Source of the DNA: Slackia piriformis YIT 12062
GTDB taxonomy: Bacteria > Actinomycetota > Coriobacteriia > Coriobacteriales > Eggerthellaceae
Direction: 5' to 3'
Length of the DNA stretch: 64,000 nucleotides
Assembly (NCBI RefSeq): GCF_000296445.1
Contig: NZ_JH815198.1
Location: 126,501-190,500, forward strand
Part shown: one piece after another, positions 46,463 through 54,938 of the stretch
Position numbering within the stretch: the stretch's first letter is position 1
Layout: every line of letters starts with the position of its first letter
Translations under genes and position numbers: made by a program
The notes under the pieces: model-generated
The model's database searches: none
Told to the model about the DNA's origin: nothing
The model's input: only the letters and a program-made list of their open reading frames with translations

Positions 46463-47545
46463 ATGGGCATTGCCGACGAAGCGGCGCTGTATGCGCTGGG
46501 ATATTGGATGCACGAAAACCATCCTTCCCGTATTTCGGGGTTGTGCCTCAATGACATCCAACGAAAAACTCCTTGCGATGAATGCAGCGCGGTCTGTCCC
46601 GCCGGTCTTTCGATTCACGAGAAGAATCCCAATTGGAAAGGCTGCACAGATTGCGGCCTGTGCGTGACGGCGTGTCCCACACAGGCCATCAACGCGTCGG
46701 GCGCATCGTGCAAGCAGGTTGATTCCGCGGTCGACGCCGCGCAAGGGTGCGTGGTCTTGGCGTGTCGGCGCTACGAAGGGGCAGCGGACGCGGTCCTTGC
46801 CTGCCTTGCGTCGCTTTCTTGGGATGAAATTGCCGCGATAGCGCTGCGCATTCCCGTTGTTCTCAAGACCGGTCCCTGTAAAACCTGCCCCGATGCCCGA
46901 GCGGTGTCGTGCTTGAAGGAAACGATTCGTCACGTCAAAGACTTCTACGGATCGGAAGAGTTTTCTCGTCGCGTGTTTCCCCGCATTCCGTCTGCGCTTG
47001 CGCAAGAGCACGCCGAAGGCCGCGCGTCGGGAGCGCAGCGACGCCGCATGTTTTCCACCTTTGCCGACAGTGTCAAAGAGGGCACGGCTCGCTTGTCGGG
47101 AAACGAAGAGCCGCCTTCTGTCTCCCGTTCGCGGGCGATGCTTCTTGATGCGTTGGTATCGCTTCCTCTCGAAGAGCGTCCGGCTGTCCGCTGGCTCATC
47201 CTTTCGGAAGATGGGGCGTGTCGCGGTTGCGGCATATGCGTCAAGATGTGCCCGCACGGCGCTTTGTCTTTTGCAGCGGATATCGAAGGAACGCATTGCT
47301 CGGATGATTCCGTTCCCCGGTTTTTGGCTCATGACGCAAGCCGCTGCACGCAATGCGGGCTGTGCTATCTAAGCTGCCCGGAGGATAATCTGGGAGGATG
47401 GGTCGAATTGCGCACGTCGGAGGTTCCGGCGTTGGCGTGCAACCCCATCCATGTGGCTCGATGCGAAAAATGCGGTCGTTTCTTCAAGGAGGAAAAGGGG
47501 AGAACAATTTGTCCCGCATGCTCGCGCTTCCGTTTTCGTCCCTAG
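46463..47545 (+). CDS. Cytoplasmic polyferredoxin with multiple 4Fe-4S clusters and a zinc-ribbon-like end
   Basis: 360 residues; AAGGAGA lies 5 bases before ATG 46463. Cluster motifs are CDECSAVCPAG (about 38), CTDCGLCVTACP (about 61), CRGCGICVKMCP (about 253) and CTQCGLCYLSCP (about 295). The C-terminus has CEKCGRFF and CPAC, a zinc ribbon. The middle (about 85-245) is not cluster-binding. No signal peptide. The pattern is that of an electron-transfer protein accompanying molybdoenzymes or hydrogenases in Eggerthellaceae; the partner here might be the DmsA system 1.7 kb away. The last 10 bases before 47556 separate it from the convergent LuxR gene. Confidence 0.8.
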   Translation: MGIADEAALYALGYWMHENHPSRISGLCLNDIQRKTPCDECSAVCPAGLSIHEKNPNWKGCTDCGLCVTACPTQAINASGASCKQVDSAVDAAQGCVVLACRRYEGAADAVLACLASLSWDEIAAIALRIPVVLKTGPCKTCPDARAVSCLKETIRHVKDFYGSEEFSRRVFPRIPSALAQEHAEGRASGAQRRRMFSTFADSVKEGTARLSGNEEPPSVSRSRAMLLDALVSLPLEERPAVRWLILSEDGACRGCGICVKMCPHGALSFAADIEGTHCSDDSVPRFLAHDASRCTQCGLCYLSCPEDNLGGWVELRTSEVPALACNPIHVARCEKCGRFFKEEKGRTICPACSRFRFRP

Positions 47546-47555
47546 TCGTATGCCG

Positions 47556-49094
47556 CTACAGCTCCGTATTCGATACGAGGTCGCTGAGCTCTTGACGCGA
47601 ATGGATGTCGAGCTTTCCGTAGATATGCTTGCAGTGCGTGCGAACCGTGTTCTCCGATATGAAGAGGTCCTCGGCAATGGCGACCATGGAGCGGCCGCGC
47701 GCGATAAGCTCCATGACCTCGGTTTCGCGCGAGGAAAGGCCGTACTGCACTTTCACGACCAGGCACTGCTTCGAAAGACGGTCGGTGATGACGTGTCCGT
47801 CGCTTGCGATGGCTTTCTTCTGCTTCCTTGTTTTTCCGGCGTTTTTCTCCGGGGCCGTTGAGGCTTTCTCCTTGCTGCGTGCATTGGTGGCGGTGAATTC
47901 GATTTGGCTTGTCGATTCGGGTGTGGCTTGTCCGGCGAAAGAGCCCGTGGATGCAAGAAGCGCCATGCCAAGCACGTAAGCGGCTATGAGCGAGAGCAGC
48001 GTTACCTGCTCGACGCCGAAGATCGCCACGTCGTTTGCGAACCATCCCAGGAGAAATCCGACACTTTGCATGACGTATGCGACGCTTCCGAAGAAACCGT
48101 ATGCGAACACGGGGTTCGTGCCGCGGTCTCGGGATGTTTGGGCGCATTGCATCATCATGATTAGCAGGATGAGGGAAAACGTCATGTACGTTAGGCCTGC
48201 GAACAGGCTCAAGCCCGCATGGTGCATGAAGGGGAAGAGCAGCAGTCCCGTAATGATGACGGGATAGACCGTTCGGAAGATGGTGCGAAGGCCGAAGCGG
48301 ACCGACGAAGTCAGCCATAGCGCCAGCAGGATTAATCCGGCTATCAGAGACCCCGTCATGGAGGCGGAGTTCACCACGTCCGATACGGCGGGATTGACGA
48401 TTTCCACGCCGCGCGCCAGGCCGCTTGAAAACGCGATAGCTCCGACGCAGAGGGCGTCCGCCCGAGAGTCCTTGAGAAGTTGGAGGTAGACCTGCGGGTG
48501 CTCCCGGGGAATATCCTCGAACATCGGTTGGTCGAAGGTCATTTCGCGTACGGAAAGCGAAAGACACAGCGCGCAGATGGGCAAAAAGACAAGGGGAACT
48601 AGAAACGCCGTGAGCGCGGTGGGCACGGCGTACAGGGCGAAGTAGCATACGCTCGCGAAGACCGTGCCGAGCGCGAGGCGGTAATTGCACGCCTTGCTGG
48701 GAATGGAGGAGAAATAGCGTTGCCAAAGCATGAACAGCCCTGCGGTTCCCACGCCGAGGAACACACCGCCCGCAAGAATGAAGAGAAGCGTGTATACGGG
48801 CAGATACATGGCGGCGATGATGCATGACGATCCGGAGAAGACCATGGCGGTGCTGAGGGTGACAAGCATGCGGCGCGCCTGCTTGGGGAAGTAGTATGAA
48901 CCGAGCGTGCTTGCTATGAACGCGGCGCAGAAAGAAAACGTCTGGGAGAGGTAGAACGTCAGCGTTACTTCGTCGGTCTGGAAGTCTTTTGGCAAAAACG
49001 GAAAGATGCCGCCCCATATCTGGGCGGCGTTGATGACGAGGAAGATGGCGTAGCCGATGCTCGATACATGCGGCTTGAGAAGTGTGCGGTTCAA
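47556..49094 (-). CDS. Membrane-embedded LuxR-type transcription regulator 2
   Basis: 512 residues from a TTG at 49092-49094 with AAAGGA 7 bases upstream; an in-frame TTG at 49130 has no site. Hydrophobic segments starting SSIGYAIFLVINAAQIWGG fill about 400 residues (10-12 helices). After a basic linker the C-terminus is a LuxR helix-turn-helix: GLSSRETEVMELIARGRSMVAIAEDL then SENTVRTHCKHIYGKLDIHSRQEL. It is divergent from the dmsA unit 175 bases away, across a palindromic operator, and is the probable regulator. Confidence 0.85.
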   Translation of the reverse strand: MNRTLLKPHVSSIGYAIFLVINAAQIWGGIFPFLPKDFQTDEVTLTFYLSQTFSFCAAFIASTLGSYYFPKQARRMLVTLSTAMVFSGSSCIIAAMYLPVYTLLFILAGGVFLGVGTAGLFMLWQRYFSSIPSKACNYRLALGTVFASVCYFALYAVPTALTAFLVPLVFLPICALCLSLSVREMTFDQPMFEDIPREHPQVYLQLLKDSRADALCVGAIAFSSGLARGVEIVNPAVSDVVNSASMTGSLIAGLILLALWLTSSVRFGLRTIFRTVYPVIITGLLLFPFMHHAGLSLFAGLTYMTFSLILLIMMMQCAQTSRDRGTNPVFAYGFFGSVAYVMQSVGFLLGWFANDVAIFGVEQVTLLSLIAAYVLGMALLASTGSFAGQATPESTSQIEFTATNARSKEKASTAPEKNAGKTRKQKKAIASDGHVITDRLSKQCLVVKVQYGLSSRETEVMELIARGRSMVAIAEDLFISENTVRTHCKHIYGKLDIHSRQELSDLVSNTEL

Positions 49095-49168
49095 AAGGGC
49101 GTCCTTTCGCTCATGCCGTAAGTTTGGCAATGCGCGGGAAGATATGCAAGCGCATCAGGGGCATAGGG

Positions 49169-49202
49169 GATGAAATCACATGTGAGGTGTGATGCTTTCA
49201 TC
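49169..49202. promoter_or_regulatory. Palindromic operator between LuxR regulator 2 and dmsA
   Basis: GATGAAA (49169-49175) and TTTCATC (49196-49202) flank TCACATGTGA, itself a perfect 10-bp palindrome at 49176-49185, with a further TGTGA after it. It lies in the divergent promoter region, 67 bases before dmsA. Confidence 0.6.
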
Positions 49203-49268
49203 AGGCATTTTAGGTATCTTCCTTTTCATAGGGGCCAGATGATGGCCCAAACACGAGAGGGGGAATGT

Positions 49269-51704
49269 ATGACTACTGAGAACAAGAAGCATGCAGTTTC
49301 GCGACGCAATTTCGTGAAGGGCACCTTCGCGGGCGCCGTTGCTGGTGCTGGCTTGCTCGGCGGCGCTTCCATGTACGGCTGTGCTCCGAAGGGCGAAGAG
49401 GGAAGTACCGGCGCAGCCGCCGAAGAAACCATCGCATGGAGCCAGTGCAACGTGAACTGCGGCGGCAACTGCGTATTCCAGTGGCACTCCAAAGACGGCA
49501 AAGTCGTCTATATGGAGTCCGATAACACCGGAGATATCAATCTTCAGGCACGCGCTTGCCTGCGCGGCCGCTCCATGCGTCGCTGGCTGAATAGCCCCGA
49601 TCGCTTGCTCTATCCCATGAAGCGCGTCGGCAAGCGTGGCGAAGGCAAGTTCGAGCAGATCAGCTGGGACGAGGCCATTCAGACCATCGCTGACAAGCTG
49701 AAGTACACCATCGATACGTACGGCAACGACGCCATCTACGTGAACTATGCGACCGGCATGTATTCCGCTACGGGCAATCCGTCTTCCCGCCTGCTTAATC
49801 TTTTGGGCGGCTATCTGAAGCGTAGCTACGACTACTCCACCAATATGCTCTCGGCCGCTTTGCCGTTCTTGTACGGTGACGACTGCGGCCCTTACGACGA
49901 CGTCTATGCATCTTCCATGACCGAGGCGGAGGCGAATTCCGACCTCGTGGTCATGTTTGGTAACAGCCCGGCGGAAACCCGCATGGGCGGCGCGAACATC
50001 GTCTGGGACTTCGCACGCGTGCGCGAGGCCGTTCAGGGTCGTGGCGGCAAGATCGTCAACATCGACTACCGCATGAACGAAAGCGCCTCGGGACATCCTG
50101 AGGAGTGGTTGCCTATTCGCCCCGGCACCGACGCAGCGCTCGCTTCTGCAATTGCCCATGAACTCATCGCCAACGATCAGGTTGACAAAGAATTCCTGGA
50201 TACGTACTGCGTAGGCTACGACGAGGACACCATGCCCGAATCTGCCAAGGGCCAGAACAAGTCCTATAAGGACTACATCATGGGAACCGGTTACGACATG
50301 GTGGAAAAGACCCCCGAATGGGCTGCCGAAATCACTCAGATTCCCGCAGATACCATCCGCTCTTTGGCGTCCGACCTGGCTTCTGCCGAGGCTCCGTTCG
50401 TCGTGCAGGGTTGGGGTCCCCAGCGCCACACCAACGGCGAGGACACCTGCCGCGCCATCTGCATGATCCCCATCCTGCTTGGCAAAATCGGCCTTCCCGG
50501 CACCAACACCGGCCAGCGCGAGGCCGAGCCGTCCGTGGCTTTGGTTGGCGGCTTGCCCAGCGGCAAGAACCCGGTCGAGGCATGCATTCCGTGCTACGAA
50601 TGGGTCAATGCTGTCGACCACGGCAAGGAGATGACCGCCACCAACGCGGGCGTCACCGGCGTCGAGAAACTCAACAACGATATCAAGTTCCTTTGGAACT
50701 ATGCGGGTAACTGCCTCACCAACCAGCACGGCGACATCAACTACACGCATGAGGTTCTCTCAGACGAGAGCAAGTGCGAATTCATCCTGGTATGGGATAC
50801 CGTGATGACCGACTCTGCGAAATACGCCGACATCCTGCTTCCCGACGCCATGCGTTCCGAGCAGCTGAACATGAAGACCAACGGCTACACCGAGTGGTAT
50901 ACGGGCGTCGTGGTGGGCGGCCCTGCTCAGGACGCTCCTGGCGAGTGCCGCACCAGCTACGATGTGATGGCCGACATCGCCGATAAGTTCGGCGTGAAGG
51001 ACCAGTTCACCGAAGGCAAGACGCAGGAAGACTGGATTCGCGAGCTCTATGAAGCCGGCGCCGAGAAAGATTCCGAGATGCCGAGCTGGGATGAAATCGT
51101 AAAGCAGGGCGTGTACAAGCGCGAGCTGCCGACCGCTATCGGCCTGAAGGACTTCCGCGACGACCCCGAGGCCAACCCCCTTGCAACCCCCTCGGGCAAG
51201 ATCGAAATCTACTCCGAACGCTTGGCCGACATCGCCGCGACGTGGGAGCTTGAGGAGGGCGAAACCATCAATCCCATCCCCGTGTTCACTCCTGGCTTCC
51301 AGGGTTATGGCTCGGTCAACGACGAGTATCCGCTGTACTGCACCGGCTTCCATCACAAGAGCCGCACCCATTCGTCGTTCGGGTTCATTCCCGAGCTCGA
51401 GCAGGTTGCGCGTCAGCAGCTGTGGATCAACCCGGCCGACGCGGAAAGCCGCGGCATCGTTTCGGGCGATATGCTGTCCGTGAAAAGCCCCGCAGGCGAG
51501 ATTCGCATCGAGGCAAAGGTCACGTCCCGTATTGTTCCCGGAACCGTCGGCATTCCTCAGGGCGCATGGCATAAGGCCGACATGTTCGGCGACAAGGTGG
51601 ACGAAGGCGGTTGCGTGAACACGCTCACCACTTACAAGCCCACGCCGCTTGCCAAGGGCAACGGCAACGCCCATTCCATGATCGTTCAGGTTGCAAAGGC
51701 TTAA
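49269..51704 (+). CDS. Tat-exported molybdopterin oxidoreductase, DMSO reductase (DmsA-like) catalytic subunit
   Basis: 811 residues from ATG 49269, with AGAGGGGGAA upstream. VSRRNFVKGTFAGAVAGAGLLG is a twin-arginine signal, followed by MYGC that could be a lipobox. CNVNCGGNC with a later ARACLRGRS binds one 4Fe-4S cluster. Molybdopterin-binding blocks include MFGNSPAETRMGG, LPIRPGTDAALASAIAHELI, VQGWGPQRHTNGEDT and the C-terminal LWINPADAESRGI. The family reduces DMSO, TMAO or other N-/S-oxides with quinol electrons outside the membrane. Specificity is not assignable. It forms a two-gene unit with dmsB, 14 bases downstream. Confidence 0.9.
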   Translation: MTTENKKHAVSRRNFVKGTFAGAVAGAGLLGGASMYGCAPKGEEGSTGAAAEETIAWSQCNVNCGGNCVFQWHSKDGKVVYMESDNTGDINLQARACLRGRSMRRWLNSPDRLLYPMKRVGKRGEGKFEQISWDEAIQTIADKLKYTIDTYGNDAIYVNYATGMYSATGNPSSRLLNLLGGYLKRSYDYSTNMLSAALPFLYGDDCGPYDDVYASSMTEAEANSDLVVMFGNSPAETRMGGANIVWDFARVREAVQGRGGKIVNIDYRMNESASGHPEEWLPIRPGTDAALASAIAHELIANDQVDKEFLDTYCVGYDEDTMPESAKGQNKSYKDYIMGTGYDMVEKTPEWAAEITQIPADTIRSLASDLASAEAPFVVQGWGPQRHTNGEDTCRAICMIPILLGKIGLPGTNTGQREAEPSVALVGGLPSGKNPVEACIPCYEWVNAVDHGKEMTATNAGVTGVEKLNNDIKFLWNYAGNCLTNQHGDINYTHEVLSDESKCEFILVWDTVMTDSAKYADILLPDAMRSEQLNMKTNGYTEWYTGVVVGGPAQDAPGECRTSYDVMADIADKFGVKDQFTEGKTQEDWIRELYEAGAEKDSEMPSWDEIVKQGVYKRELPTAIGLKDFRDDPEANPLATPSGKIEIYSERLADIAATWELEEGETINPIPVFTPGFQGYGSVNDEYPLYCTGFHHKSRTHSSFGFIPELEQVARQQLWINPADAESRGIVSGDMLSVKSPAGEIRIEAKVTSRIVPGTVGIPQGAWHKADMFGDKVDEGGCVNTLTTYKPTPLAKGNGNAHSMIVQVAKA

Positions 51705-51718
51705 AGGGGGATTAAGAG

Positions 51719-52357
51719 ATGGCATACGGATTCTATTTCGACAGCACGCGCTGCACGGGTTGCCGTACCTGCGAGATGGCGTGCAAAGACTATAAAGACC
51801 TTCCTGCCGAAATTGCCTTCCGCAGGGTGTTCGACTACGAGGGCGGTTCGTGCGCTCTCGGCGCCGACGGAACCGTCGCCAGCGACGTGTTCATGTACCA
51901 CGTCTCCGATGCGTGCAACCACTGCGAAAACCCGAAGTGCTTCGCGGCATGTCCGACGGGCGCTATCGAGAAAGACGATGACGGTATCGTCTTCATCAAC
52001 CAGGAAACTTGCACGGGTAACGGCGCCTGCGTGGATGCGTGCCCATACGGCGTGCCTATCCTGGTGAAGGAGGAGGGCAAGGCGAAGAAGTGCGACATGT
52101 GCCGCGACCGCGTTGCCGAGGGCAAGCAGCCCATCTGCGTCGAAGCATGCCCGCTGCGCGCGCTTGAATGGGGAGACCTTGACGAGCTCAAGGCGGCTCA
52201 CCCCGATGCGGTTGCCGGCATTGCTCCTCTGGCCGATCCTTCCGAAACGGTGCCGAGCCTGCTGATCAACGCCTGCCCGGCCGCGAAAGAGCCAGGCGAC
52301 ACCACCGGTTTTGTCGCCAATGAGAAAGAGGTTACGGGCGTCGCTGCGTTCGAATAA
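51719..52357 (+). CDS. DmsB-like four-cluster ferredoxin subunit 1
   Basis: 212 residues, ATG 51719, GGGGGA upstream. CTGCRTCEMACKDYKDLP, CNHCENPKCFAACP, CTGNGACVDACPYG and CDMCRDRVAEGKQPICVEACP are the four cysteine groups of DmsB/NrfC-type 16-Fe ferredoxins. In the second group a residue swap (CTGNGAC in group three) leaves CxxxxxC instead of CxxCxxC, so one cluster may be altered. It would carry electrons between the membrane subunit and DmsA. A strong terminator follows, cutting it from the rest of the cassette. Confidence 0.9.
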   Translation: MAYGFYFDSTRCTGCRTCEMACKDYKDLPAEIAFRRVFDYEGGSCALGADGTVASDVFMYHVSDACNHCENPKCFAACPTGAIEKDDDGIVFINQETCTGNGACVDACPYGVPILVKEEGKAKKCDMCRDRVAEGKQPICVEACPLRALEWGDLDELKAAHPDAVAGIAPLADPSETVPSLLINACPAAKEPGDTTGFVANEKEVTGVAAFE

Positions 52358-52374
52358 TCTCTGCCGGCCGTGAT

Positions 52375-52408
52375 AAGCGCCCTGTGCCTGCGGGCACGGG
52401 GCGCTTTT
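52375..52408 (+). terminator. Rho-independent terminator between dmsB1 and dmsB2
   Basis: A 14-bp stem, AAGCGCCCTGTGCC with GGCACGGGGCGCTT (one T-G), around TGCG and followed by TT. It splits the cassette into dmsA-dmsB1 and dmsB2-torD-dmsC. Confidence 0.85.
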
Positions 52409-52438
52409 GGGTGTTCGGACGTGTTGTTGCGTTTCGCG

Positions 52439-52467
52439 TTCGCCTTGGCGTATTTCACGCATACAAT
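52439..52467 (+). promoter_or_regulatory. Putative promoter of dmsB2-torD-dmsC
   Basis: TTCGCC (52439-52444), 17 bases, TACAAT (52462-52467), 27 bases before the dmsB2 start. Confidence 0.45.
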
Positions 52468-52494
52468 GGCACGATGGCATAGAAAGGGGAGGCT

Positions 52495-53130
52495 TTGGCT
52501 CGCGGGTTCTATTTCGACAATACGCGCTGTACGGGTTGCCGCACCTGCGTGATGGCGTGCGCCGACTATCGAGACCTTCCTTTGGGGCGAGCGTACCGGC
52601 GTGTGATCGATTACGAGGGCGGATCGTGCAAGGCCGATTCACGCGGACTCGTCCATGCGGATGCGTACGCGTACCACGTCTCCCTGTCGTGCAATCATTG
52701 CGAGCGGCCCGAATGCGTTCATGTGTGTCCGACGGGGGCCATGCATAAAAACGAGCTCGACCTCGTGTGCGTCGATGCGAAGAAATGCATCGGCTGCGGC
52801 TACTGCACCATGGCGTGTCCTTACCACGCGCCTTCGATCGATCCGTTTTCGAGACAGAGTTCGAAATGCGACGGGTGTTCTGACCGCGTATCTGAAGGCA
52901 AGCTGCCCATATGCGTCGAGGCCTGTCCGCTTCGCGCTCTTGCGTTCGGGCGGCCGGATGAGCTGAGGGGGCTGTCCGAGGATGTTTCGTCCGATATCAT
53001 GCCCCTGCCCGATTCGTCATACACGAGCCCTCATTTCTTCGTGCGTCTTTCTCCGGCTGCGCGCGAAGCCCTCGAGGCGAAAGGGTTTATAGCCAATCCG
53101 GCGGAGATTGAGAATAACCGCGAGGTGTAG
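52495..53130 (+). CDS. DmsB-like four-cluster ferredoxin subunit 2
   Basis: 211 residues from TTG 52495 (MARGFYFDNTRCTGC), with AAAGGGGAGG 3-6 bases upstream. Cysteine groups: CTGCRTCVMACADYRDLP, CNHCERPECVHVCP, CIGCGYCTMACPYHAP and CDGCSDRVSEGKLPICVEACP. It is a clear paralog of the gene 138 bases upstream, sharing GFYFD-TRCTGCRTC and CVEACPLRAL, but keeps a full CxxCxxC in group three. It starts a second unit with torD and dmsC. It may be the partner of DmsC, or an alternative electron donor to DmsA. Confidence 0.9.
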   Translation: MARGFYFDNTRCTGCRTCVMACADYRDLPLGRAYRRVIDYEGGSCKADSRGLVHADAYAYHVSLSCNHCERPECVHVCPTGAMHKNELDLVCVDAKKCIGCGYCTMACPYHAPSIDPFSRQSSKCDGCSDRVSEGKLPICVEACPLRALAFGRPDELRGLSEDVSSDIMPLPDSSYTSPHFFVRLSPAAREALEAKGFIANPAEIENNREV

Positions 53131-53202
53131 CGGAAGCGACGGGGCGAAGGCTCGGAAACGAGCTTCGCGCAGGGGTCGGCAGCCATTCGTGAAAGGAATT
53201 CG

Positions 53203-53877
53203 ATGAACGAACAGCCGTATTTCGTCGAAGACGAAACTCAGTCTTCGGCCATGCTTCAAAACGACGAATTCATCGAGGCGTTTGCGGCATGCGCCGATAT
53301 CTTGGGGTCATGCTTTCTTTTCCACCCCGTGAAAGAGCAGGCCGCGCAGGTTTTTTCTGTTCTTGCCGGCATGGATATCGCGCTTGACTGGCCGTTTGGC
53401 GAAGAACGCGACCGACGCGAGGCGGCGCTTCTTATGCGTGAGGGTCAAGACGAATTTCCCGAGAAGGTCTCCGAAGAGTTTACGCGGCTGCTTCGCGGTC
53501 CGGGAATAAAGCCGGCGCCTGCGTGGGGATCTGTGTATATGGATCGCGACAAGGTGATGTACGGCCGCACGTGGCATATGCTGCGCGATTGGATGCGCGA
53601 GCACGGGGTGACAAGCCTGTATGAGGCGAATGACCCCGAAGACCAGTTCGGTCGCCTTTTGATGCTGTGCGCACAGGTTGCGCGCAATCGCCCCGATTTG
53701 CTGTGCGAGCTGCTGGGCGATCACGTTCTGTGCTGGTCTGGGCGTTTTTTGACCCAATTCCACGAAGCGTGCGAAACGAATACGTATCGCGGACTTGCCC
53801 TGTTGTGCCGCACGACGTTGCGCGATGTCCAAGGCCTGCTTGCTGTGGAGCCTGCGGTGCGCAGGATGTATCGATAG
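53203..53877 (+). CDS. TorD/DmsD-family molybdoenzyme assembly chaperone
   Basis: 224 residues, ATG 53203 with GAAAGGAA upstream. All-helical; FTRLLRGPGIKPAPAWGSVYMDRD near residue 88-110 holds the family hallmark of P-x-P-x-x-S-V-Y preceded by a helix. Such chaperones bind the Tat signal of the DmsA-type subunit and hold back export until the molybdenum cofactor is inserted. Position in the cassette supports that role. dmsC begins 4 bases after its stop. Confidence 0.85.
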   Translation: MNEQPYFVEDETQSSAMLQNDEFIEAFAACADILGSCFLFHPVKEQAAQVFSVLAGMDIALDWPFGEERDRREAALLMREGQDEFPEKVSEEFTRLLRGPGIKPAPAWGSVYMDRDKVMYGRTWHMLRDWMREHGVTSLYEANDPEDQFGRLLMLCAQVARNRPDLLCELLGDHVLCWSGRFLTQFHEACETNTYRGLALLCRTTLRDVQGLLAVEPAVRRMYR

Positions 53878-53881
53878 GGGC

Positions 53882-54742
53882 ATGATGGCAGGAGGATTCA
53901 GCGAGGGTTCGCTCGCCATGTTCACGGCGCTCTCTCCGGCGGGTGCGCTGACTTTCGCATTGATGGCCGCATATCTTCTGGCGCACGCAAAGCGCATGGA
54001 CCAAGCATCGTGGGATCGCGTGAGCCATGCGTTTCTGGTTCCGCTTGGGGTGGTCTGGATGGGCTTCATGGCATCCGCCACGCATTTGGGCACGCCCGCA
54101 AATGCATTGCATGCTTTTGCGGGCATCGGGAGGTCTCCGCTTTCAAACGAAGTGCTCTGTACGGTCGTATTTCTTTTCGTCGGCGGCATGTACTGGCTCT
54201 ATACGTACAAAATCAGCTACTTAAAATCACTCGCCCAAGCGCTGCTTGTCTGCTCGATCGTTGCATCGGCCCTCATGATGTGGTTCACCGCGTTCGCATA
54301 CTCGGTTCCCACCGTGCCTTCGTGGGACACATGGCATACCCCCTTGAATCTCTGGGGTCTTTCCTTTGCGGCAGGAACGGCGCTTGCGTCCTGCGTACTG
54401 GGGGTTCTGTTTGGTCGCGACGATCGCTGGCCTCGCGTTTTGCGGCGTATTTCGTATGTATGCGTGGTCGGCGTCGTTCTTTTGCTGGGAATGCATGCGC
54501 GGTTCCTTGCGGGGGTCGAGAACAATGTTGCCGGCGCTTATCAGGCCGTGCCGTGGTACGGCGTCGTCATCGTTTCGTATGCGGCAATAAGCCTGGCGGG
54601 TCTTTATGTGCTGGGGAAAGCGGCACGTTGCGAAGGTTGGCGGGGAGCCGTCATGGGTAGCCTCGGCTGCGTCCTTGTTTTCATCGCCACGTTTCTGGCT
54701 CGTTTGCCGTTTTACTTCTCGTATCTTTCTGCGGGGTTTTGA
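53882..54742 (+). CDS. DmsC-like membrane anchor subunit
   Basis: 286 residues from ATG 53882 (the next codon but none also gives ATG 53885); AGGGG lies just upstream. Eight hydrophobic segments run from LSPAGALTFALMAAYLL to LVFIATFLARLPFYFSY. MASATHLGTPANALHAFAGIGRSPLSNEV is the DmsC signature, including the quinol-site region. It anchors the exported DmsAB complex and oxidises menaquinol. No heme ligands are needed in this family. It closes the dmsB2-torD-dmsC unit; no clear terminator follows. Confidence 0.88.
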   Translation: MMAGGFSEGSLAMFTALSPAGALTFALMAAYLLAHAKRMDQASWDRVSHAFLVPLGVVWMGFMASATHLGTPANALHAFAGIGRSPLSNEVLCTVVFLFVGGMYWLYTYKISYLKSLAQALLVCSIVASALMMWFTAFAYSVPTVPSWDTWHTPLNLWGLSFAAGTALASCVLGVLFGRDDRWPRVLRRISYVCVVGVVLLLGMHARFLAGVENNVAGAYQAVPWYGVVIVSYAAISLAGLYVLGKAARCEGWRGAVMGSLGCVLVFIATFLARLPFYFSYLSAGF

Positions 54743-54870
54743 TTGCGGCTTGTTTCTTAGGTCCCCCTGGCTACGTTTACGGCGTGCGCCTGTGGGGCGA
54801 AACAGCCCGTTTGCCGTTCTCTCTTTGCCGTATTCGCTTCATCACGCTGCTGTGGTATACTATGTGCCAC

Positions 54871-54892
54871 GCACTTTAGCATGGTAAAGTGC
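54871..54892 (+). promoter_or_regulatory. Hairpin in the leader of the amino-acid ABC importer
   Basis: GCACTTTA-GCATGG-TAAAGTGC has perfect 8-bp arms. It follows a TATACT (-10-like, 54856-54861) by ten bases, so it lies at or just after a start site: an operator or an mRNA 5' stem. Confidence 0.5.
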
Positions 54893-54938
54893 AGGAGGGT
54901 ATTAAGAGGAAAACGTTTCAGAAAGCAAGGGTGACGAA

